From assembly GCA_031255055.1 (NCBI GenBank), contig JAIRTG010000218.1, positions 1-11,924 of the forward strand: 11,924 bases of DNA, in the 5' to 3' direction. The position numbers and the translations under genes were made by a program. Shown one piece after another: positions 1-6,212 of this stretch; position 1 is the first letter of the stretch; every line of letters begins with the position of its first letter. A model generated the notes under the pieces. The model was given only the letters and a program-made list of their open reading frames with translations. It had not been told where the DNA came from and made no database searches. The DNA is from Prevotellaceae bacterium (lineage in GTDB: Bacteria > Bacteroidota > Bacteroidia > Bacteroidales > Paludibacteraceae).

Positions 1-2207
1 TCGCTGTCCGATGTGTTGTCGAAATACTGACGACCGACGTAGGCGGAATATAAACTTATCCCGAACTTTTTGTGCTCGAACGTTAGCCGACTGTTCGCTA
101 TTATGTTTGGTGAATAGGCAATATCGGTTGTTCCCAAGATGTTGTCCCGCGAATCGATCCAATTCCAATCGGCGTCGTAGACGTCTATGTCTTTTTCGGT
201 GAAGTTCAGAATTTTATTCCGACTCAAAGATATGTTGCCGTCCCATCGCAGTTGTTCGGATAGCTTTAGACCGACGGTGTATTCGACTCCCATCCGGTAG
301 CTGTCGGGGATGTTGGAGGTGAGCGGTTCGCCGATGTCGCTTATCTTGCCGGTGAGAATCAACTGGTCTTTGTATTTCATATAATAGCAATTCAATCCGG
401 CAGCGAATCGACCCGAAATGTATTGATAGCCGATTTCGGTGTCGTATAATCGCTCGCTTGTGGGACGTTCGTCCTTACCGGCGTCGGTGTAATTGTTTCG
501 ATTGGGTTCTCGGTTGGCTACCGAAAATGACGCATATAGCCGGTGCTGCTCGGTCGGACGATATACCAGTCCGAACTTCGGATTGAAAAACTGAAAATGA
601 TGCGCTTGTGTGATGTCGCGCATATCGGCTGTTGAGTCGTCGTATTTGTCGTCTTTACCGAACATCGCGTAATGGATGACGCGATACTGTAAATCGGCCG
701 TCGCAAACAATTGCCGGACTATCTCCAAGTTTAGTTTCAGATAGAGATTCGCATCGTTTTTCGTCGCATTGTTGGCATACCATTGCCCGTCGGGATCGAA
801 ATTGTTCGGATGACGTACCCACAGTATTTCGCCTCGATGGTCGCAAAGATATTGGTTGACGCCTCCTCCGAGTGAGGTCTGGAGACGGTTTCGGTCGTAA
901 TTGAGCGAGAAAACGAGGCCGTAAAAGTTGTTTTCGAGCCATTTCTGACGAATCAAATCGGTCTTTTTACGGTTTTCTCCGTTTTCGACGGCGGGTGTCA
1001 ATCCGTATTCTTCGTATTTCCGGTCGGTTTTATAATCTTCATAGTAGCCGATGCCGTCGGTATAATGCAAAGTCGTGTTCAGGTACAGAAAAGGCGTGAA
1101 GCGCTGCGTCCAGTGCAACTGATAGTGTATTTGGGTATAGTTGTCGGTCTGATTGTCGTAGAACCGGACGTTGCCCTCGTCGTCGACATACCGGCCGATG
1201 TCGTTGTAGGTCCGTTGATATTCCAGCGGATACCGGCGCACCAAGTCCAAATCGACACCGTTCCAGGCCTGATATGTTTTTTCTTTTCCGCCGAACGACA
1301 GTAGTTTTAGAGCCGTGTGTTCGCCGTAATAGCCGGCCGAAAACAGGTAGGACTGCATCGACGAAAAGGCGCGATCGACATATCCGTCCGATCGAATTCC
1401 CGATACCCGTCCGTCGAAGGCCAGTTTATTGTTCAACTTTCCGGTACCCGCTTTCACCGTGTATTTACCGGTGTTGAACGAACCGACCGACGTGCCGATT
1501 TCGCCGAAAGGCTGTAAGGCGACATGTTCGGTTTCCATGTTGACGCTTGCCCCGAAAGCGGGCGCACCGTTTACGGACGTACCCACGCCCCGCTGTACCT
1601 GTACCGACGAAAGCGACGACGCCAAATCGGGGATGTTGACAAAGAACGATCCGTGCGATTCGGCATCATTATAGGGTACGCCGTTGACCGTCACATTTAT
1701 TCTGTTGGCGTCGGCGCCCCGGATCCGGAAGCTGGTGTAACCGATACCCGCTCCGGCGTCGGAAGTGGCGACAAACGACGGCGTAAGCGAAAGCAGATAG
1801 GGCATATCCTGTCCCAGATTGCGTTGCGCCAGATCGTCGGCGTCGACATTTGAGTAGGCTACAGCCGAGCGTTCGTCGGCGCGATTGGAGACTACTGTCA
1901 ACTCGTCGAGCCGGATGCTCGACTTTTTCAATTCGATTTCGATACGGTTTCCCGCTTTCACCGTCAGTTCTTGGGTGTCGTACCCAAGAAAGGCCACCTG
2001 TAGGGTATAGTGTCGATTATCCAACCGTCCGATGTCGAAATGTCCGTCGGCATCGGTCGCCACACCCTGTTTAGTTTCTTTCAACACAACGGTCGCACCC
2101 TGAAGCGCTCCGTCGTCTTCCGATTTCACAACACCCGTGATCCGATACTGTCCGAATCCGGATACGACACCGCACAGCAGTGCCGAAATAAAAATAACTC
2201 TTTTCAT
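1..2207 (-). CDS. TonB-dependent outer-membrane receptor, probable thiamin importer; 3' end cut by window edge
   Basis: Reading leftwards from the ATG at 2207, the frame stays open for 735 complete codons to base 1, so only the end of the barrel is missing. Residues 1-20 are a signal peptide (MKRVIFISALLCGVVSGFGQ). Residues 21-96 form a CarboxypepD_reg-like beta-sandwich (ITGVVKSEDDGALQGATV, then VAFLGY), typical of Bacteroidota receptors. Residues 101-107 (DELTVVS) fit a TonB box. Residues 112-230 are the plug, with IRGADANRINVTVNGVPYND and VQVQRGVGTSVNGA; the rest is a tyrosine- and aromatic-rich beta-barrel. Such receptors import scarce ligands across the outer membrane using TonB/ExbBD energy. 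The ligand is inferred from the TPP riboswitch in the leader: thiamin or a precursor, as for OMthi of Bacteroides. The barrel alone would not reveal the substrate, and iron or cobalamin uptake would be the default guess without the riboswitch. No frameshift was seen. Confidence 0.93.
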   Translation of the reverse strand, partial: MKRVIFISALLCGVVSGFGQYRITGVVKSEDDGALQGATVVLKETKQGVATDADGHFDIGRLDNRHYTLQVAFLGYDTQELTVKAGNRIEIELKKSSIRLDELTVVSNRADERSAVAYSNVDADDLAQRNLGQDMPYLLSLTPSFVATSDAGAGIGYTSFRIRGADANRINVTVNGVPYNDAESHGSFFVNIPDLASSLSSVQVQRGVGTSVNGAPAFGASVNMETEHVALQPFGEIGTSVGSFNTGKYTVKAGTGKLNNKLAFDGRVSGIRSDGYVDRAFSSMQSYLFSAGYYGEHTALKLLSFGGKEKTYQAWNGVDLDLVRRYPLEYQRTYNDIGRYVDDEGNVRFYDNQTDNYTQIHYQLHWTQRFTPFLYLNTTLHYTDGIGYYEDYKTDRKYEEYGLTPAVENGENRKKTDLIRQKWLENNFYGLVFSLNYDRNRLQTSLGGGVNQYLCDHRGEILWVRHPNNFDPDGQWYANNATKNDANLYLKLNLEIVRQLFATADLQYRVIHYAMFGKDDKYDDSTADMRDITQAHHFQFFNPKFGLVYRPTEQHRLYASFSVANREPNRNNYTDAGKDERPTSERLYDTEIGYQYISGRFAAGLNCYYMKYKDQLILTGKISDIGEPLTSNIPDSYRMGVEYTVGLKLSEQLRWDGNISLSRNKILNFTEKDIDVYDADWNWIDSRDNILGTTDIAYSPNIIANSRLTFEHKKFGISLYSAYVGRQYFDNTSDS

Positions 2208-2267
2208 AATCAATCGAGTAACATAAATTAATTTGATTTAGAGCCTGAAAATACGGTAGATTCCCGA

Positions 2268-2342
2268 CTTGTTCCCTCTCCAAAATTACTTGGCAGGTTC
2301 AAAGGGTATGATCTCAGCCCGAAATTATAAGGCACCCCATTA
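2268..2342 (-). promoter_or_regulatory. TPP riboswitch (THI element) in the leader of the TonB receptor
   Basis: Read on the minus strand, the conserved THI blocks occur in order: GGGGTGCC (2338-2331), GGGCTGAGAT (2320-2311), CATACCC (2310-2304), GAACCTG (2300-2294) and AGAGGGAA (2279-2272). The helices pair as expected: P2 is GGGT (2337-2334) with ACCC (2307-2304). P3 is GCC (2333-2331) with GGC (2319-2317). P4 is CCT (2297-2295) with AGG (2277-2275). P5 is CCAA (2293-2290) with TTGG (2283-2280) around a GTAATT loop. CTGAGA is the pyrimidine-binding motif. P1 is not obvious, and the P4/P5 junction is shorter than in E. coli thiM. About 60 nt separate the aptamer from the ATG at 2207. They hold no G+C-rich hairpin with a T-run, so the mode of control (translation or termination) is unresolved. 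Binding of thiamin pyrophosphate should lower receptor expression. Confidence 0.92.
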
Positions 2343-2362
2343 AAAAATATATGTTTAAAGAA

Positions 2363-2385
2363 CGAAAAGCAATGATTGCTTTTCG
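2363..2385. repeat. 23-bp perfect palindrome, operator or 5' hairpin
   Basis: Two 11-base arms (CGAAAAGCAAT and ATTGCTTTTCG) mirror each other around a single central base at 2374. On the minus strand it lies just after a TAnnTTTG motif and about 20 bp before the TPP aptamer. The receptor transcript would therefore start within or at this element. It could be a DNA operator or a hairpin at the mRNA 5' end. No T-run directly follows on the plus strand; on the minus strand TTCTTTAAAC follows, so a weak terminator cannot be wholly excluded. Confidence 0.6.
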
Positions 2386-2389
2386 CCGG

Positions 2390-2397
2390 CAAAGATA
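2390..2397 (-). promoter_or_regulatory. Candidate -7 promoter element for the TonB receptor transcript
   Basis: TATCTTTG on the minus strand matches the Bacteroides -7 consensus TAnnTTTG exactly. A clear -33 TTTG at the usual distance is not visible; the upstream DNA is only T-rich. The predicted start, near 2383-2385, falls upstream of the complete riboswitch, which supports its use. The match alone is short and could be chance. Confidence 0.5.
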
Positions 2398-2471
2398 AAA
2401 AATGTTTACGAATAAAAAAATGGTGTGAAACAATTTCGGGCGACGGAGAACAAAACATGCGTCAGGAGTTT

Positions 2472-2479
2472 TATATTTG
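2472..2479 (+). promoter_or_regulatory. Candidate -7 promoter element for the acyltransferase gene
   Basis: TATATTTG matches TAnnTTTG exactly and ends 8 bp before the ATG at 2488. No -33 TTTG is visible at the expected spacing. If used, transcription would begin at about 2485-2488, giving an almost leaderless message or favouring the second ATG at 2500. Confidence 0.4.
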
Positions 2480-2487
2480 CATATTAA

Positions 2488-3783
2488 ATGGGAAATAGCA
2501 TGTCGAACAAAAAAATAGATACGCCCAGCTTGGGCTACAACCTGTTAAGAAAAGTGATGATTGTTTTTCTGCGGATTTATTACCGCAGGATAGCCGTACG
2601 CGGGCAGGAGCACATTCCGAAGGGGGAAGCCGTTATTTTTGCCCCGAATCACAAAAACGCTTTGATGGATACACTGCTGATACTCTATGCCTATCGTTGC
2701 GAGCCGGTGGTATTTATGGCACGGGGCGATATTTTCAGGAAAGGGCTTATCGCGGCCTGTTTACGTTTTCTTAAGATATTGCCTGTATTCCGTATGCAAA
2801 ACGGCGTCGAAAATCTGGCAAAGAACGCCCTGCCCTTTGAAGAGGCGGCCGATACGTTGAAAAACAGGCACAAACTATGTCTGATGCCCGAAGGACGGCA
2901 GGTGGAACGTCGGCAACTGTTACCCTTAGTGAAAGGTATGTTTCGGATAGGGATGAAGGCGCAGGAACGGTTTGGCGTCGGGGAGGGTGTCAAAATCATA
3001 CCAACGGGCATTGAATACGACGATCTTCTACATTCGGGTCGCACCGTAACCATTCAGTTCGGGTCGCCGGTGGACTTGGCCGATTATTATGACCTGTACA
3101 CCGAGAATGCGCCGCAGGCGTATAACAGCATCAGGGAAGTGCTTTATCCGAAGATCAGCGAATTATGTCTCAACGTCCGGTCGAAAGACAATTACGCAAC
3201 GGTCTATTTACAGGCCTTGCTCGAAACCGATGATTTTCTGCAAAAAAACGGACTGGAAAACACCGCATGGAATCGTTTACATGCAAAACAGGCACTTTGT
3301 CGGCAATGGGAGAATGAAGAAAAGAACAATACCCCAACGTTCGTCCGGGCAAAGCAGCGGGCGCAAGCGATATATGCTTCCGGTAAAACGGACGACGCCA
3401 TTGCCCGGCTGATAAAAAAGCCGAAAGCGGTCGATTTTCTGCTGATGCTGACGGCGTTACCTTTGTTTATCGTCGGCAGCCTGTTGATGCTGCCGCCCTG
3501 TTGCCTGATTAAATATGCCACGAAAAAGCTCCTCAACAGCGGATTTTACGCTACGGTATCGTTTGTGATGGGGATTGTCGTACCTTTGGTGTTTTTTATC
3601 CTCTACTTTTTAACCGGACTGCTATTTTTGCCGGCGGCGGGTACGAGTGCGCTGTTCTTTTTAGTACTGGCGCCTATTCTCGCCGTCACGGCCTTCAAAT
3701 TGAAGGAAATCTATTTCGATACGATCGGCAGATGCGTATTCGGCCGGCGTTTCCGTCAGTGGACGGACAAGTCTCGTCGATAA
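2488..3783 (+). CDS. PlsC-like 1-acylglycerol-3-phosphate acyltransferase family protein with C-terminal membrane domain
   Basis: The 431-residue product matches the PlsC/LPLAT glycerolipid acyltransferase fold. It probably transfers an acyl chain to a lysophospholipid or another lipid acceptor at the inner membrane; the acceptor cannot be read from the sequence. Motif I is NHKNALMD (His55, Asp61), motif II lies near residues 92-103 (FLKILPVFRMQN), motif III is MPEGRQ (133-138) and motif IV is IIPTGI (170-175). The spacing in motif I is H-x5-D instead of the classical H-x4-D. I recall this NHxNxxxD form from Bacteroidota relatives. A hydrophilic helical stretch (about 205-310) leads to membrane segments at about 316-340 and 355-402, so the protein is longer than a minimal PlsC of about 240 residues. 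It is divergent from the thiamin receptor and probably monocistronic. An alternative start is the ATG at 2500. Confidence 0.85.
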   Translation: MGNSMSNKKIDTPSLGYNLLRKVMIVFLRIYYRRIAVRGQEHIPKGEAVIFAPNHKNALMDTLLILYAYRCEPVVFMARGDIFRKGLIAACLRFLKILPVFRMQNGVENLAKNALPFEEAADTLKNRHKLCLMPEGRQVERRQLLPLVKGMFRIGMKAQERFGVGEGVKIIPTGIEYDDLLHSGRTVTIQFGSPVDLADYYDLYTENAPQAYNSIREVLYPKISELCLNVRSKDNYATVYLQALLETDDFLQKNGLENTAWNRLHAKQALCRQWENEEKNNTPTFVRAKQRAQAIYASGKTDDAIARLIKKPKAVDFLLMLTALPLFIVGSLLMLPPCCLIKYATKKLLNSGFYATVSFVMGIVVPLVFFILYFLTGLLFLPAAGTSALFFLVLAPILAVTAFKLKEIYFDTIGRCVFGRRFRQWTDKSRR

Positions 3784-3870
3784 CCGGACGCATGTAAATG
3801 ACAAGCAATGGCCTTTTCGGCGAAAACGAGGAGGAGTATCACATCCATCACAAGCATCACAGTTCGGATA

Positions 3871-3916
3871 ACATGAGATGTCTCCACTGCACTGCGTTGC
3901 GGTCGAGATGACATGT
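3871..3916. repeat. Imperfect inverted repeat
   Basis: The outer arms are ACATG (3871-3875) and CATGT (3912-3916). The inner stem pairs 3882-3891 (CTCCACTGCA) with 3898-3907 (TGCGGTCGAG), with one C-C mismatch and one T-G wobble around a CTGCGT loop. It lies about 90 bp downstream of the acyltransferase stop. No T-run follows, so terminator function is doubtful. Confidence 0.5.
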
Positions 3917-3950
3917 AATTCTCGTAACCCGTAACCGGGCATCGGGGCGT

Positions 3951-3969
3951 TGCGGGGCAGCGCCCCGCA
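3951..3969. repeat. G+C-rich perfect hairpin
   Basis: Arms of 8 bases, TGCGGGGC (3951-3958) and GCCCCGCA (3962-3969), enclose an AGC loop. It is the strongest predicted stem in the spacer. It is followed by AGGGGGTAGC and not by T residues, so it is not a canonical intrinsic terminator on the plus strand. Confidence 0.65.
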
Positions 3970-4009
3970 GAGGGGGTAGCGGAAGACACCGCAGGCGGCT
4001 GTAGCGAGG

Positions 4010-4061
4010 GGGAGACTTCTCCCACCTAATTCTCTTTCGGTCTCTCTTTCTTGAAGAAAGA
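4010..4061. repeat. Two consecutive small palindromes
   Basis: GGGAGA (4010-4015) pairs with TCTCCC (4018-4023) across two bases. TCTTTCTT (4045-4052) pairs with AAGAAAGA (4054-4061) across one base. Both are perfect. They lie between the G+C hairpin and the hairpin next to the pspC-like gene. Confidence 0.55.
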
Positions 4062-4075
4062 CTACGAAGGAGGTC

Positions 4076-4109
4076 GGAGCGTGAGAGATTTCTCCCAAAT
4101 CGACGCTCC
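4076..4109 (-). terminator. Possible terminator hairpin after the PspC/GIN gene
   Basis: GGAGCGT (4076-4082) is the inverse of ACGCTCC (4103-4109), giving a 7-bp stem with a 20-base loop that can itself fold (GAGA with TCTC). On the minus strand it begins 8 bases after the stop codon of the PspC/GIN gene, the right place for a terminator. The run of T expected after it is missing, so this is only a candidate. Confidence 0.35.
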
Positions 4110-4116
4110 TTCCTGA

Positions 4117-5811
4117 TTATTCTATACGGATGCTTGATACGCCGCCGGCATTTTGGGTCTTGATGGGGGGATGGCCTTTGCAGATGATGTTGCCGGCTCC
4201 CGATGCTTCTAAATTGGCGCGTTCGGTGGCGTAGACGCCGGCATGACTCCCGCCATTGACGCTGACATCTACCTGATTGACCGTGAAATTGTCGGCGTTC
4301 AGCGCACTGGCGCCCGATACGGTGGCGTGTAAGGTTGAGGCGCTACCCGATAGTGTCGCCGTTGACGCGCCGGAGATGTCTACCGTACAGTTGCCGGAAA
4401 GGGCGGCTTCGATGTCGAGCTGACTCACTCCGGTTTGTGCTATTTTTAATGCGGGAAGAATGAACGCCGATGTGGTCTTGGCCGATGATGCGCCCGATAA
4501 ATCCAAATTCCGTAAGTCGGGCGTGCTTATCTTTGCGTTTATTTTGTGATGGTAGACGCCGCGACCGGTGTAGAGGTACAGTACGCTGTCTTTGACTTCG
4601 GTGATGATTTTCGGCAAAATGTTTTCGCCTGCGTTTATCGAGAGCTTTTGCTCGTCTTCCTGCGTCAGCTCTATTTTGATGTTGCTGCCGACGTCGATGC
4701 TGTGATAGGCGGTGAGGTCTCTGGCTTGATCGACGACCTCGCCGGCGTCTTCGGTCGAAAAGAAGGTGGTTAGATCGGCACCCCGATCTCTTAAATCGCT
4801 AAGGGTTTTGGCGTTCGCACCGTAAAATAGTACAAATCCGATGATCCATAGTACCAGGGCGATCCAAAATACTGGCGTGGAACGGGTTTTCTTCTTCGAG
4901 ACGATTCTTAATGCACCGTATATCAGTACGAATAGCGGACAGCCGATGATCAGTAACAGGGAGACGATGTATACAAATAGCTGCTCGGCGGTTAATAGAT
5001 TCCATTGGGGGATGTTCTCGATGAGTTGGGATGGCTCTAAGAGCGTTAAAAACAGTACGAAAAATAGTACGCCGACGATGATGATGCCGATGAATCCGAA
5101 GATGGTTCCGATGAATCCGATGAGGATTTTTAGTAGCACTTTCACGATGGCGCCTGCTTTTTGACCGGCGCTTTTGGCGGTGTTTCTGAAATCTTCGCTC
5201 CGAACGTAGTTTTTTGCGTTGTTGAGTTCGGTCTTGATGTTCTCGATCGTGACGTCTTCGCCTTGCATTTCGAGGCGTTGGGAGGCGGTGAGGGCTTGGG
5301 GCGATATGATCCATGCGGCGATGTATATGGGTATGATGAACCCGACGCCGAAGATGATGAGAATGACGAGGATGATGCGGATGAGTGTTACGTCGACCCC
5401 TAAAAAGGCGGATAGACCGGAGGCTACTCCGCCTAAAATGGCGTTTGAAGGGTCGCGGTAGAAACGTTTGCCTTTTATGCGTTTCTTTTTTTCGCTGCCG
5501 TTGCCGGTTGTTGCCGACTTTTCGGAGGTGTCGTACTCGTTGTCGTTGTCGTCTCTGAATTGTTGCGGATTGCCCATCACTTTCATGATCTGGTTGACGT
5601 CTTCGATGGTGACGACGTTTTTGTTTTTCTGTAGGCGTTCGGTAAACAATTCTGCAATTCTCGATTCGATGTCGCTCATGATCTCGTCTTTGGAGTCGTT
5701 CGATTTGAAGCGTTGGGAAATGTCTGAAAGGTATTTCTTCAAAACGTCGTACGCATCTTCGTCGATGTGAAAAACCTGATTGCTCAGATTGACGGTTAAT
5801 GTCCTTTTCAT
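4117..5811 (-). CDS. PspC-domain membrane protein with C-terminal GIN (DUF2807) domain
   Basis: 564 residues, probably an inner-membrane protein with an exported C-terminal domain. Residues 1-86 form a charged, mostly helical region (KDEIMSDIESRIAELFTERL; a helix ending NPQQF). It resembles in style the HAAS/DUF1700-type regions found next to PadR regulators. A basic linker (about 106-117) leads to the PspC domain (117-173: FYRDPSNAILGGVASGLSAF, then a long hydrophobic run ending IAAWIISP). Further membrane segments lie at about 223-258, 276-301 and 313-331. Residues 365-564 are a GIN/DUF2807 domain with beta-helix-like repeats (LDLSGASS, VDISGASTATLSG, ATVSGASAL, LEASGAGN), likely outside the cytoplasm. 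PspC relatives bind partner proteins in envelope stress control; GIN domains are of unclear role, often annotated as adhesin-like. It starts 30 bp after the padR stop and is probably co-transcribed with it. The exact function is unknown. Confidence 0.85.
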   Translation of the reverse strand: MKRTLTVNLSNQVFHIDEDAYDVLKKYLSDISQRFKSNDSKDEIMSDIESRIAELFTERLQKNKNVVTIEDVNQIMKVMGNPQQFRDDNDNEYDTSEKSATTGNGSEKKKRIKGKRFYRDPSNAILGGVASGLSAFLGVDVTLIRIILVILIIFGVGFIIPIYIAAWIISPQALTASQRLEMQGEDVTIENIKTELNNAKNYVRSEDFRNTAKSAGQKAGAIVKVLLKILIGFIGTIFGFIGIIIVGVLFFVLFLTLLEPSQLIENIPQWNLLTAEQLFVYIVSLLLIIGCPLFVLIYGALRIVSKKKTRSTPVFWIALVLWIIGFVLFYGANAKTLSDLRDRGADLTTFFSTEDAGEVVDQARDLTAYHSIDVGSNIKIELTQEDEQKLSINAGENILPKIITEVKDSVLYLYTGRGVYHHKINAKISTPDLRNLDLSGASSAKTTSAFILPALKIAQTGVSQLDIEAALSGNCTVDISGASTATLSGSASTLHATVSGASALNADNFTVNQVDVSVNGGSHAGVYATERANLEASGAGNIICKGHPPIKTQNAGGVSSIRIE

Positions 5812-5841
5812 GTTGTTGGTGTTTTTTGTGTGTAAATGTCG

Positions 5842-6165
5842 TTATTTTTTTATTTTATTAATCACGTCCGAAATTTCGTTCCATGAAACTTCGAGTTCCG
5901 ATAGAAAATTTTCTCCTGCTTTTGTCATCTCATAATACTTTCGCGGCGGTCCTTGTGGCGATTCTTCCCAACGATAGTCAAGCAGTCCGCTGTTTTTCAG
6001 ACGGGTCAACAGGGGATATAGCGTCCCTTCGACAACAATCAATTTGGCTCCTTTTAATCGGAATATAATATCGGAAGCGTACGCCGACTGTTTTTTTAGT
6101 AGAAGCAGGATGCAGTATTCCAAAAAACCTTTCCGCATTTGCGATTTTATATTGTCTACATTCAT
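5842..6165 (-). CDS. PadR-family transcriptional regulator
   Basis: 107 residues, essentially only the PadR winged-helix DNA-binding domain plus a short C-terminal helix for dimerisation. Visible features are KGFLEYCILLLLKKQSAYAS (helices 1-2), GTLYPLLTRLKNSGLL (recognition helix region, the family hallmark) and GPPRKYYEMTKAG (the wing). PadR proteins usually repress neighbouring genes, often transporters, and are released by a ligand or partner. The gene lies 47 bp after the TolC-like gene and 30 bp before the PspC/GIN gene on the same strand. I saw no ATGT-N8-ACAT type operator in the short gaps here; if it controls the exporter, its site probably lies beyond the right edge. Confidence 0.92.
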   Translation of the reverse strand: MNVDNIKSQMRKGFLEYCILLLLKKQSAYASDIIFRLKGAKLIVVEGTLYPLLTRLKNSGLLDYRWEESPQGPPRKYYEMTKAGENFLSELEVSWNEISDVINKIKK

Positions 6166-6212
6166 CTAAACAGGTTTTTATTCAATGCTCTTTTCTATGA
6201 TTTAATCTTGAG

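Larger units (their letters stand above)
3784..4116. other. 333-bp gene-free spacer between convergent genes, rich in inverted repeats
   Basis: No credible gene lies here. The spacer holds a small TTTTCG/CGAAAA palindrome at 3814-3826 and the larger inverted repeats listed separately. The G+C-rich middle (about 3940-4025) contrasts with both flanks. I remember similar strings (GGGGTAGCGGAAGACACCGC and the GAGATGTCTCCACT type) from between genes in other Bacteroidales genomes, so this may be a dispersed intergenic repeat; that memory is not proof. Confidence 0.55.

Noticed and set aside
1..2207. SusC-type glycan receptor as an alternative call for the TonB receptor
   Set aside because: No SusD-like gene is visible upstream, the protein lacks the SusC-type plug signature motifs, and the TPP riboswitch points to thiamin. 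The downstream side is outside the window.
2464..2468. AGGAG as a ribosome-binding site for the acyltransferase
   Set aside because: It lies 19 bases before the ATG, too far for normal Shine-Dalgarno pairing. It would also lie upstream of the transcript if the TAnnTTTG motif is the promoter.
3661..4098. 145-codon open frame on the minus strand across the spacer, and a shorter one at 3756-4025
   Set aside because: They overlap the end of the acyltransferase and the inverted-repeat spacer, are rich in Cys, Pro and Arg, and show no domain or plausible start context. They are best explained as chance frames through a repeat.
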